Positions 38,309 through 49,257 of a stretch of 64,000 bases of DNA are shown here, piece after piece. The position numbers and the translations under genes are program-made. Source of the stretch: Pogostemon cablin (Eukaryota > Streptophyta > Magnoliopsida > Lamiales > Lamiaceae); the NCBI GenBank assembly GCA_023678885.1, contig CM043002.1:1444022-1508021 (forward strand). Direction: 5' to 3'. The stretch's first letter is position 1. Every line of letters begins with the position of its first letter. Below the pieces are notes generated by a model. It searched no databases. It was given only the letters and a program-made list of their open reading frames with translations, and was not told the origin of the DNA.

Positions 38309-39296
38309 TCAAATCCACATCCCTTTTCCTCTTAGCCCAGATCGAAATTCCTCTGTATCAACGATATGAGCTCCAATGGCAAATCAACAACCATTTCTCC
38401 GACAACCCAAAACACCAACACATAGATTATTACATGACAACAGCAAATTACATTTCCTTTTTGGGGTCATTGATGCCTCTTTTCATGTGATTTTTAGAAA
38501 CGCCAATTTCATACTTATATATTGAAAAGAAAAAAAGAAGGGATCAAATGCGTCCAAAAATGGGAGAATCCCAAATCAAGAACAACGAAATGGTTGGCCT
38601 CGTGATCCTTTATGGGTGTCAAAGATTTTGAAATAACAACACAACAGAAGAGGTGTTTGATTGACAAGAAAAGCAAAGGACAAGAGCAGAATCAATTTTA
38701 TTTTTTTAAATTTCTGTTCTCAGAGGAATTTACTCTATTTTTAATTAGAAAAACTATGTTTCATGAATTCATCTTCACCTTTTTACTAAATAAAGCTATG
38801 ATCTTTTGAATTTTTAGAAACCAGAGATTGAGCAAACACATTGTTCTTGGTTTCCGGATTTGGCTCCTAAATCTGCTTCCACACCTAACAAATGGAAGGA
38901 GGAGAGATCTTGTCAATGCTAATCCTTCTTGTATTATAACACCCTGTTTCTGTTATTATACAGTTAATTTTATTTTTATGTAATTTTGCTATCCTTTTTT
39001 TTTTCTTCTTCTTCTAATATTTTGTCTTTTCTTTTTTTAATTATTATTAATATTGTAAGTTTATTTTAAATTAAGAAATCAAGAATTATTATGTTGTGAT
39101 TCTTGTGAAAGATAATCATAGGTAAAATTATTTACTATAGTATTGCTTAGTGAAATAAATATTTACTTGAAATAGGAGTATTTATTTATAGGCTTATAGC
39201 ATGCAAATTTTATTTTTCACCTGACAATGGCAAAACTTGCATTGTTAATCGGAAAAAAAAAGATTATACTTAATGGATGACAAATGAAAAGGAGTA

Positions 39297-39522
39297 TTTC
39301 CTCCGTCCTACATCAATGGTCACTTTTTTCCATTTTGGTCTTTCAACCCAAATGTTTCCTTTCTTTTTTTATACATATGAGTCACACACTCACCCACTAA
39401 TACAATTAAAACATGGGGTCCACACTCCCACTAATATAACTACCAACAACACATTAAATAATAATACTCCTTAATCTACGTGCAAAAAAGCAAAATGCAC
39501 CTTTGGTGCGGGACGGAGGGAG
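39297..39522. mobile_element. Stowaway-type MITE, copy B
   Basis: A 226-bp element with terminal CCTCCGTCC and GGGACGGAGGGAG, flanked by TA (39295-39296 and 39523-39524). The interior is closely related to copy A at 33544-33763 and lies in the same orientation. No coding capacity. Confidence 0.88.
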
Positions 39523-39828
39523 TAGTATTTAAAACTATTTGTGAGATACATGAAAAATAAAATAGTCTCACTTCAAATTTGCTCCACGAACATAATTAAG
39601 AATGATACTTTTTCTGGACAAATTTCAAACATTATAAAATATAACTATTGAATTTGTTTGATGGAATTTAGATGTTAAAATATTCATCTAAATACTTTTC
39701 TGTTCAAACGAACATAATGCAAACTGTGTTTCATCTTAATTAGGTTAAACTCAACGGCAGTACGACGGATTCAGAATTTTAAACTTAGGGATACAATATA
39801 TAATACTCCATTACAATTTTACGTTGTA

Positions 39829-40000
39829 CTCCCTCCGTCCGCCAAAAAGGTATACATTTTGTTATTTTGGGTGTCCGCACGAAAGGTATACATTTATTTT
39901 TTTAAACATAGGAACCCACACACATCACTAATACATTTAATATATGAGACCACACACTCCACACATACAGAGTGATGCAACAAAAGATACAAAATGACGA
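39829..40000. mobile_element. Partial Stowaway-type MITE
   Basis: A clear left terminus (TA-CTCCCTCCGTCCGCC) and a typical interior (ACCCACACACATCACTAATAC), but no matching right terminus, so truncated. A GGTATACATTT word occurs twice within the first 70 bp. Confidence 0.65.
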
Positions 40001-40280
40001 TATTACACCATAGATGTCTACTCAAAGATTAATTCTCACAAGAATACCGTATAATAAGTAGACGAACACGCAATTAAAAGTAGTAATCCGTTGATTCGAG
40101 ATGAATACCGAAAGAACACAAATGGAAACATGACGGAAGGGAATAACCCAATTTTCATATAAAATTCAACTCCCCTAAACTTTATAGGAGATAACAAGAC
40201 GATAACTATAAATGAAAGGAAACAAATCAAAACCTTTTTATTCTATATCTGTCAAATCTCCATCACAGAGGTATAAGCAT

Positions 40281-41614
40281 TTATACGAGTTTACCTTGAA
40301 GGCGCAGTGTAAATTTATACAAAGATAATACAACTTCTTTCAGGGTCTCCCTTGATGAACTATCTATCAAGTTTCTCTCACTATCAAAAATCCCAGGTTG
40401 GTGCACATTGAGGAAGAACTCTGGCTTGTTGATGAAATGAAGGTCGAGGAAAACGCCAATCTGGCGCAGATGATACTGTGATCGTTGCCCACGAGAGCCT
40501 CCTGAAGCACTCACCACTGCAGCTGTTTTATCGGCCCAAACATTAGGTGGCCTCGATCCCCAATCAATCGCATTTTTCAGAGGTCCTTGCAGTACAACAA
40601 AAGTCGACTTGAAATCTTTGGCTAACCATAGTAGATATAGTACTACACTTTGATGCATCATATACATGCACAAACTGCTAAACCATGACATGCTTTGATG
40701 AATTCATAAGAGGAGACGTGCTTCCATTTATAATACCACTAATGGATTAATTTAACACATCGATGCATCAGATGCACACATGCCACTTCATATATTAAAT
40801 GACACAATCACATATTGGTAGAGATTATTATATGGCATCCATGAACATGTAGAGAAAACCATGACATGCTTCATTCAGATCATACGTGGTTTCGTTTTTA
40901 GCACCAGTGAGGGAGTAATTGTACTCGGGCGAAGCAAAGAGCACGGCATCAGCAGCGAGTATTTTGAGGCGGAAAGCCTCCACAACTGAGGGGTAAGTCC
41001 CATCAACCTCAAGATCTGTGTTGAGAAACGGCAATGCTGATATCTCAACGTAATCCATCTCCAAACCTGCAGTCGATTTTGCTATCTCAATGGCTTCAAT
41101 CCAAGGATAGGCAGGCAGAGAGACAGCATAAACCACCAAAGAAACAGATTAAGCTTAGGGAGAGATATTTTGTGATTGAAATGCTCTCTATACACACACA
41201 AACTAACAGATTATTAAGTACTCAACAGTTTGCATCATCAAAACAATACTTTGTTGGTGCTATGTGGTACCTTATGCTGTGAAGATTGTACCGTGGCAAG
41301 AAATTCTCCAATGAAACCCTCAAGATAAAATTAGTTTATTAACTCCAAAAAATTTTCAACTTCGCGATACATAATTAACATAACAAGTGGAGTATTTCCA
41401 TCGTCAATTCATTCAAAACAAAAACTGAGCATTCAATACAATTCAATAATGGGTATCCATACAAGCTGCGAAGCAGAAGGTACAACCAAGCGAGAGAGAG
41501 AGATAGTTACCATGACGGGAAGGCGCGATTGAATGAGGATACTCTGAGGGAACCGCACAGAGCAACCACTTTGACTACTGCTACTGCTGGACTTTCTTCT
41601 GCCATCTCCAACAT
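40281..41614 (-). CDS. NQR: NAD(P)H:quinone oxidoreductase (NQR-type flavodoxin-fold protein), one junction unresolved
   Basis: An FMN-dependent cytosolic enzyme making two-electron reductions of quinones. Recognised minus-strand exons: 41614-41511 (MLEMAEESPAV...VALCGSLRVSSFNR), 41093-40905 (AIEIAKSTAG...LFASPEYNYSLT) and 40585-40281 (GPLKNAIDWGSRPP...RLQGKLV, stop 40281-40283). The last two join in phase. The family motifs CGSLR (FMN phosphate loop), LFASPEYN and RSQYHLRQIGVFLDLHFINKPEF are present. Odd: relatives have about six residues (GLIRAA type) between SFNR and AIEI, and I find no exon for them in the 417-bp intron. The exon ending at 41511 (phase 2) also does not match the phase of the next exon. 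Either a microexon or non-canonical splice site is missed, or the gene is damaged. MITE sequences begin some 75 bp upstream of the start. Confidence 0.65.
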
Positions 41615-41688
41615 ACTTTTCCAATCTTTAATACTCACATTTATAGATTTACCATAAAATTAATATATATATAGGAACTATCCTATGC

Positions 41689-41832
41689 GCAATTTAAGAA
41701 AAAATAATTTTTGTTGTAATGATATAAGAAAGAAATTTTTTTTTATCGTAATTAAATAGAATAAAGTGTAATAGATTGTGTGTAAAAAGAATATGATATT
41801 TTTGTAGTATTGTAAAATTATTGATATTATAT
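41689..41832. mobile_element. MITE fragment related to the NRPE1 intron element
   Basis: The sequence from GCGCAATTTAAGAAAAAATA to TTGTAGTATTG follows the same order as 2229-2395 in the NRPE1 intron, at an estimated three quarters identity. It lacks recognisable ends here and abuts the next MITE. Confidence 0.55.
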
Positions 41833-41833
41833 A

Positions 41834-42304
41834 CTCCTTCCGTCCCGATTACGTTTGCTCTGGAATTTGTATTGAGGTGCGAGAAATAATAATTAAATGT
41901 AAAGTGAGTAAGTGTATTAGTGGGATGTGTGGGTCTATAGTGAGATATATAATTAATTTGGGTGGGTCCATATGCTAAAAAGGGAAATATAACCATTATG
42001 ATGAGATGCTAAAAAGGGAAATGTAACCATTAGGATGAGACATCCAAAATGGAAATATGGTTATGTTTGCTTTTTGCACTGAAATTTGTATTGAGGTGAG
42101 ATAAATAATAATTTAATGTAAAGTAGGTAGGTGTATTAATAGGATGTGAGGGCCCATAGAGAGAGATACAATTAATTTGTGTGGGTTCATATGCTAAAAA
42201 GGGAAATATAACCATAAGGATGAGATGATAAAAAAGGAAATGTAACCATTAGGATGAGACGTCCAAAATGAAAAATGTAACTATTGAGATTAGACGAAGG
42301 GATG
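41834..42304. mobile_element. Dimeric Stowaway-like MITE
   Basis: The left terminus is TA-CTCCTTCCGTCCCG at 41834 and the right end is the degraded AGACGAAGGGATGTTA at about 42304. The interior is duplicated. The word order AATTTGTATTGAGGTG, ATGTAAAGT, CATATGCTAAAAAGGGAAAT, CATTAGGATGAGAC occurs once at 41860-42045 and again at 42086-42260, so two monomers share one pair of ends. Confidence 0.7.
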
Positions 42305-43299
42305 TTAGTTGTTGGAAATCGAATCTGAGTCTTTCAAGAACCCAATGGTCACTAAGAGTTATAAATTACCACTAAATTAGCAATTCAACTTCGCCGTATT
42401 GCGTAAGTGCACGTAGAGTATCCATGTATAATTAGAATATAGTTAACATATAGTATTTGGATTAATTAAAATAATTACTAGTAAAAAATAATAACAGCTA
42501 GTAGACAACACCAATAAATGGAATTAAACCAAGTGCACCTATCTTTCCAATAAAAATCTAGTATAAGTTAAAACTTTTTACAGCTAATTGTACAAGCATA
42601 GTATACTTGAACGCATATTTCAACATTTAATGGTAATTTAATGAAATTATCCATTAATTTTCATTAAGAAAATATTAATTACTCCGTTTTATCAAGTAAT
42701 TAACTCAATAAAACAAAGATTTTTTTTTAATACAAAATACAAAAGATAGATTAAATATTACTCCGTTCATGTTGTTGATTAGAAAGTTGAAAAAATAAAA
42801 ATCCGACCTTCAAAGTCTCAATTAAAGCCTGAAATAATCAACCATGTTTCTCTCTTTTTCTTTTTTATTTATTTAATTTAATAAATTAATTATTTATTTT
42901 CGTGTAGTACTAGGTAGTGTCGAGTGTCGAGATGCGACAATTCACAAATTTTGTTTTCTCAGAAAAAAATAAAATAAAATTCTCGACTCTTTAACTGATT
43001 CTTCTTCTTTTTGGCTGCGTCATCTCTCACTCATCACTTTCTCTCTCTCTGCATCATTTTTGTAAGAGCTTGAGTTATCCTTATTTAATGTTGTCATAAT
43101 CCTAAATCCCTTTCCTGTTCTTCGTCAGCCATTCTGAGTTTCTTGATCCCACAATTAAATTCATTGATTCCGTTAAAAAGAATTAAAGTTGAAGAAATTT
43201 GGATTCATCTGTCCCAATTTCAATTAATCTTGAAAAAAAAAACTGTTGAAATGCTCTGCTTTCTCGTTGTTCGATCACTTCGAACGTTGGTTATACCTG

Positions 43300-43799
43300 G
43301 TACGTGCTAAATCATTTGACAATTTAATTTGATAATTTTGATTTTCTTGTAGTCATATCATGATTTTTATTTTTATGTTTTTTCATTATTTGTGAGGTTC
43401 TTTCACTTTAAAGTGGCCGACTTTGCATGGTGTTTTTGGAGGGGTGAATTTCACTTGATTTGTGTAACAAAATTTATATATGGATTTTATGAAATTCTTG
43501 CCCGATTTCAATGAAGCTGTTTAATTTTAGGAAGAATCAAGAAGTTGAGTCTACACCTGTAGTGATTTAATTAGCCACAATTAGCCCACAATGTTTGGTT
43601 GAATCTAATTACATGGTCCCAAAATTGAAATTGTTTAATTTCTTGCATGGAATAAAATGAAACCTATTAGACATAGGCCATTTATTTCCTGTTTGATTTT
43701 GGTAATTAGATAATTGGTTGGTAATTGTTCCTTGTTTTGTGTTGAATCTTGCAATCTGCATTTCTTGCATCAATCTGATTAACTGTTGTTCTATTTCAG
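43300..43799 (+). other. Putative 5' UTR intron of the HPAT gene
   Basis: A donor, ACCTG-GTACGT, at 43300 and an acceptor, TCTATTTCAG, ending at 43799 bound a T-rich 500-bp stretch 96 bp upstream of the start codon. Leader introns are frequent in plant glycosyltransferase genes. Supported by signal shape only. Confidence 0.4.
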
Positions 43800-43894
43800 G
43801 TATCTAATTGTGATTCCATGTTGGATGGATTGATTGAGTATGTAATGGCAATTTGGTTAATGATATGTTCAAATGGTAATTAAGGAGGACAAGT

Positions 43895-46239
43895 ATGAAG
43901 AAATCAGTGTCTTTTTTCTTACTAATCTTGTCCGTTGGTGCATTTGTCTTGACGTATAACTTTGTAACTATGGTGGTACATTACCAACAAGCCGGTCGTC
44001 TTAGGAGATGGTTCTCGGGTGAAGACTCGAACCAACTCACGTTTGATCCTTTGGTGGAGATGCCGGAGCATGTGAAGAAACAAAAGTATGAAAGACAGCC
44101 GTTTCATGTAGCTCTTACAGCCACGGCTTCATCGTACAGCAAATGGCAGTGTCGGATCATGTACTATTGGTACAAGAAGCAGAAGGATTTGCCTGGTTCC
44201 AACATGGGAAGCTTCACTAGAATACTTCATTCAGGAAAACCCGACAGCCTTATGGATGAGATTCCTACATATGTGGTTGATCCACTTCCAGAAGGTTTGG
44301 ATCGGGTGAGACGACATGATCCTAGTATCAGCAAGTTTGATGATTTGGTCTTGATATGTTGTCTAAAATGTATAATGCTGTATATATCCAGGGATATGTC
44401 GTCTTGAACAGACCTTGGGCATTCGTGCAATGGCTGGAAAAGGCAACAATAGACGAAGAGTGAGCATGTTTGATCTGTACAAATGATGTAATAAGAGTTG
44501 GAATCATTCTAACATTTTCTTGCTTCTTTAGGTATATATTAATGGCAGAACCTGATCACATATTCTTAAAACCATTGCCTAATCTGGTCTATGAGGAATA
44601 TCCGGCTGCATACCCGTTTTTCTACATCAAACCATCGGAGAACGAGAAGATTGTGAGGAAGTATTTCCCGGAGGAGATGGGTCCATTAACAAGCATTGAT
44701 CCCATTGGAAATTCTCCGGTTATTATCAAAAGGGTACTGAATATATAATTTTGGACAACATTATTATGCTAAATGTATTTTGTAGTTCTTTGTTTGTAAT
44801 GATACATTGCGCACTCAGGATTTGCTGGCGAAGATCGCGCCTACGTGGATGAACCTCTCAATGAAGATGAAAAATGATCCAGAGACGGATACTACTTTCG
44901 GATGGGTGTTGGAAATGTGAGCATCATGTCCTAATAGACATTTGAGTCGAAAATTGCAATATCCGTTTAGCATCTTTTTCTAACATTGCTTTTGTTCCAA
45001 GGTATGGATATGCTGTGGCCTCTGCTCTTCATGGGGTGCAGCATATTCTAAGAGATGACTTCATGCTGCAGGTTTGGTATCTCAACTTGCAACATCTACT
45101 ATTCTTTTTCGAAAACGAAGCTTATTGTGATTGTGTTTCGTCAGCCACCGTGGGACTTGGAGACGAGAAACAAGTTTATCCTTCACTACACTTATGGATG
45201 TGACTACAACTTGAAGGTGAACAATAACTCGGGAACATGTACTTTCTTTTGCAGAATATTGTTGGAACGTACGTATCTCATTATATTGTTGATGTTCAGG
45301 GTGAACTAACGTATGGAAAGATAGGGGAGTGGCGTTTTGACAAGCGAACGTACATTCGTAAACCTCCTCCGCGAGATCTTCCATTGCCTCCTGATGGGGT
45401 TCCTGAAAGTGTGGTATGTGATTACATGCGTTTTGTTCTAAATAATACATCTCTTGATACATGTATATTTTGTCTTACTTTGCTACTTTTGCATAATCCA
45501 CATTTTATGGAGTGATGCCAATTAGTTATGCTTGACTCGAATTTCTTGCTTGTTACTCATTTAGGAGAATCAGAAATACTCCCTCCGTCCCACATATTTG
45601 AAATTAAAATAACTTTTGAGCTTATTGGAATTTTAGTTTTCATTTTTAGAGTGTGAAGGGTTTTGTCGGACAAACAAATGAGAAAAATGTGAAGAGTTAT
45701 GTGGCATGGACGAGATATTTACTTTTTGGGAGATTTTGAGCAATAAGGTTGAAGAGAAGAGGTTGTTTATAGGGTTTGAAAAAATTAGTAGCAAAAGTTC
45801 CCCATTCATTCAACTTGTTTATATTTATAGTTCTACGTGGCTTCTAATCTGGTGAACGGTGGAGGAGGTAAAATTTGGAATATGCCACGAGAAACCATCT
45901 TGGTTTTTAACTAGCTAGCGCGTAAGGAGTCCATTCCACCTCTAATGACTAAACAAAACAACCTTCTCATCGACAAATTTCTTTGCAAGCATAATAGTGA
46001 TTCGTGTAACCCGATTAAAAAGATCTTGCAGCACATTATGCATGGTTAAGTATTAGTGTTAGTCGTCACACGAAGGTTCTCCATCGTCGACTAACTACGT
46101 GTACAATCGTCTTTGTGTTTTGCAGGTTACTCTTGTGAAGATGATTAATGAAGCAACTGCTAATCTTCCCAATTGGGGAAAACCACTGGCAGTTGATGTT
46201 TCAGAGAGAAACAACTCAAAAATTCTAGTTAAGGATTAG
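43895..46239 (+). CDS. HPAT: Hydroxyproline O-arabinosyltransferase (HPAT, GT95), 8 exons
   Basis: A Golgi enzyme that adds the first beta-arabinofuranose to hydroxyproline of extensins and CLE-type peptides. Exons: 43895-44305, 44392-44459, 44532-44733, 44819-44916, 45002-45071, 45145-45216, 45300-45413, 46126-46239; all GT-AG and in phase, 382 residues. A signal-anchor helix is at residues 5-28 (VSFFLLILSVGAFVLTYNFV), as in a type II membrane protein. Family motifs: HVALTATASSYSKWQCRIMYYWYKK, GYVVLNRPWAFVQWLEKA, YILMAEPDHIF (the DxH site), PFFYIKP and FILHYTYGCDY. The C-terminus is VTLVKMINEATANLPNWG. Intron 7 (45414-46125) carries a partial Stowaway-like end. I cannot tell which HPAT paralogue (1, 2 or 3) it is. 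Confidence 0.93.
45579..45790. mobile_element. Partial Stowaway-like MITE in HPAT intron 7
   Basis: A clean left terminus (TA-CTCCCTCCGTCCCAC) followed by typical interior sequence, but no matching right terminus, so the end coordinate is approximate. Confidence 0.5.
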
Positions 46240-47793
46240 AAAAGATTTATACTAGCTTAAAATTCCAAAACTAACATGGTTAAATATTTTGAAATCTCTT
46301 GGCAAATGCTCTTCCAAACATGCCCTTAATTGGAATCATAACGAAAATAAGCATGTTTATCTTGTACATCAACTCTTCTTGATTATTTCGAGAGAGATTG
46401 AATGGCCTTTTTTTTTTTTAAATATGCTTACCTTTAAAGAAAAAAAGAAAGTGTAGACGATAAGTTCTCAATTAGATAAAAATTAAAGTGTTAATGTGGC
46501 TGTATTAAAATTAATTGGATCAATCAAACACAAATAATCAAATAAGTTAGATTGCAAGGGATCGGAGAATTCCTCCTAGCTTGTGTATTATTTGAGAATG
46601 TAAAGTATTTTTAGCTTATATAAAGTTAGTGGAATTTCTTTCTCACATCAACAAGTGTGAAGCTATGATAGACATCACATCAACAAGTGTGATGACATTT
46701 AATGATATGATAGACATTCTTATGGGAGGAATGAAAATCATATCTTAGGTTACTAGTGAGTATTCACAATTTTTATTTTTTATATATTGATGTAAATTAT
46801 GTTAGTGGGCCTTCTAGCTTCATTATTTTGGGTTTCATTTGATATGCTTAAAATAAGCATTTTAGCCCATTAACTTAAATACTTTTGATTGTCAAATTGA
46901 TTTATTGGGTATCATACAGATAGCCCTTGAACTCGATGAAGGTTTTTTTCTTTTAGAAAAATATAAAAGATACAATAGTCTGAAGATCGTACAAGAAAAG
47001 CTGTTACATGAAAAAAGATACATTAAATCATGATTAAAAGTGATGACATATTGTAGAGTGTATTCATCAAACATAACTTGACACTAAAGAAAAGCAAGAC
47101 AACGTTAATTAAAGGAAAAAAGAAGAAGCTAAATATCCTTTTATTGCTTTCAAGTTATGCCATGTGAAAGTGAAGGGTTTGGTTGGGGGAAGTGTTTCTC
47201 TACTTAATTACTAGTCTTATAAAAACTTAGATCTCAAATGTATATGTATATATGATTGATAATGCATTCTTTTCTTATTATTTTTTTAGGTTTTCCAATA
47301 ATTTTACACATCATTATACATAAAAATTAATTTTTTTAAATCTCCGTACATAAAAATATGTACAGTAATTATCGGAACGAAATGAGTACTATAACATTTC
47401 TTAATTGACGTGCCAATGAAGAAAAAAAGTGAAAAATGTTTAAATACAATGACCAATTTTTAAATAAATTACTAATGTAAACAATAAAATAAAAATATAA
47501 AGTGATCAAATTTTAAAATTCAAATATATGTTTTACTTATTTATTTTGAAGAAAAGATAAAATACTGAATAAAGAGGTCATCTCATACTATTGTATTGCA
47601 AACAATTAATTAAATTAATTATAGTAGTATTTAATTAAGAAGTTAGATTGGGCTCACATCTCACTGCAAATCACATGCAACTTCTGTGGCACCACCCTGG
47701 CCTGGAAGTGGAAATTTAAGTAGCTGCCACTCTGACATTTACCCACCCACCCCTAACAAACAAAACTGCATTTGCTTTTCTTAAAAAAATAAT

Positions 47794-47996
47794 GTACCCA
47801 TCATTAGGGGCCCACCGCTCTTACCCTGGAGATTGATGGAGGAGGTAAATTGCAGAATGTTCCTCAAGTGACTTATAGGGAGCATTGTTAAACTTGTGCT
47901 TGCAAGGGGCTAAATCCATATCAAAAGTAGGATTCGAACCCTCACCCTGCAGCAACCAAGCTCAACTGAAAAGTCTTTTCACCCTCCTCTACCACA
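47794..47996 (-). mobile_element. SINE-like element, copy 1 (tRNA-derived)
   Basis: On the minus strand there is a perfect pol III B box, GGTTCGAATCC, at 47940-47930. It lies inside a segment matching 60573-60758 over its full length, with shared words TTGGTTGCTGCAGGGTG, CCCCTTGCAAGCACAAG, AAGTCACTTGAG and TTTACCTCCTCC. Two dispersed copies plus a B box suggest a tRNA-derived SINE. No clear A box or target duplication was resolved. Confidence 0.6.
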
Positions 47997-48727
47997 CTTG
48001 AGTTATGCTCTTGGGCACATTTGCTTTTCTTTGTCACACTACTCTCAGTCACACTTATTATGATTTCCACTTTGAAATCATATCTTATTTATAAAAGTGG
48101 TTTCAACATATAAATCATGGTAACTTAATTAGTCGGATAGATCTTATCTTATCTTATTTTTAGCCCTATTTATACATTGTTGAGAGAAACTATCGCCTTT
48201 GCTACTATAAGTATTTTGAAATTTGCATTTCATCCTTTTAGAATATTACGTCCTTTTTGACAATTTTTTCTTCTCTTTTTGATAAATCATTATGATATCA
48301 TGTATACGATTTGATTAATTAAAACAAATTCATTTCAGTTTAGAGGAAATTAATATCTAAATAGTGATAATGAGTTAATTAATTTAGCAGATTAAATAGT
48401 ATATAAAAATAAACTTAACTTTAATTAGATCGTGTGGAATGAAAACTAGAGTTCTATTTTCATTGGTTGGGAGAATTTGGTAGATTGCATGAATAGTGAA
48501 ACATAATAGCGGAATATATGATTAGATTTCGTCACGTACGCAATATAATGAACAACGTTTCATGACTGTCCAAAATTTTAATTTTTATTAAAAAGAGGGA
48601 TTAGGGTGTAACCGGTTGTACCAATTGAATTGGTAAAACTTTGGTCCCCATCCTTCTTAATCCATTCCTGCTCTTTCATTAGTGTTGTTTTTTATTTTTT
48701 TTTTAAATTTATTTTATTTAAATGACT

Positions 48728-49104
48728 ATTATACCTTAAACCCTATGGATAAATTATACCCCAAACCACAGGGATAAAATTACAGTTATACCCTAAACCC
48801 TAGGGATAAAATTATACCATAAACCACAAGGGTAAAATTACAATTATACCCTAAACCCTGAACCCTAGGGGATAATTATACTCTAAACCACAAGTGTAAA
48901 ATTACAATTATACCCTAAATCCTAAACACTAGGGATAAATTATACTCTAAACCACAAGGATAAAATTACAATTATAGTCTAAACCCTAAATCCTAGGGGA
49001 TAATTATACCCTAAATCGCAAGGATAAAATTATAATTATACCCTAAACTCTAAGGATAAATTATACCGTAAACCACAAGGGTAAAATTGTAATTAAATTC
49101 CTAA
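48728..49104. repeat. Telomere-like minisatellite, six units of 57-64 bp
   Basis: Each unit has TTATACCCTAAACCCTAGGG, then a second half TTATACCCTAAACCACAAGG and TAAAATTACAA. The plant telomere word CCCTAAA is in most half-units. CCCTAGGG and TATA words make the units partly palindromic. Units differ by small changes, so the array is not recent. Confidence 0.9.
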
Positions 49105-49257
49105 AATTAAAAAAAAAAAAGGTAACGTACAACTACTATTTAAAAAAAAAAACGCGCTCACGCAGTTGCACACAGTTGGCAAGTTCATTTCGCACCTACA
49201 AATACCCATTGGAACCACACTCACTAAACCGTAAAAAAACACTCACAATCAATTATC

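Larger units (their letters stand above)
38309..40280. other. Intergenic region upstream of PIP5K and downstream of the quinone reductase
   Basis: This holds the PIP5K leader and promoter, with a CT-rich leader at about 38270-38340. It also has AT-rich sequence, one complete Stowaway MITE (39297-39522) and one partial one (39829 to about 40000). No gene is supported. Confidence 0.7.
41615..43894. other. Intergenic region between divergent NQR and HPAT genes
   Basis: This holds a MITE fragment (41689-41832) and a dimeric MITE (41834-42304), then AT-rich sequence. A CT-rich leader at about 43020-43060 and a likely 5' UTR intron of the HPAT gene follow. No additional gene is supported. Confidence 0.65.
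46240..49257. other. Intergenic region between HPAT and the first aspartyl protease
   Basis: AT-rich sequence without supported genes. It contains a minus-strand SINE-like copy (47794-47996) and a telomere-like minisatellite (48728-49104) that ends about 150 bp before the protease start codon. Confidence 0.7.

Noticed and set aside
37215..38369. Plus-strand frames across the MORN exon
   Set aside because: Shadows of the PIP5K coding strand, which has splice-consistent exons and clear motifs.
48728..49104. CCCTAAA-rich array considered as a true telomere
   Set aside because: Units are 57-64 bp, diverged, and followed by a normal gene; it is interstitial and telomere-like only.
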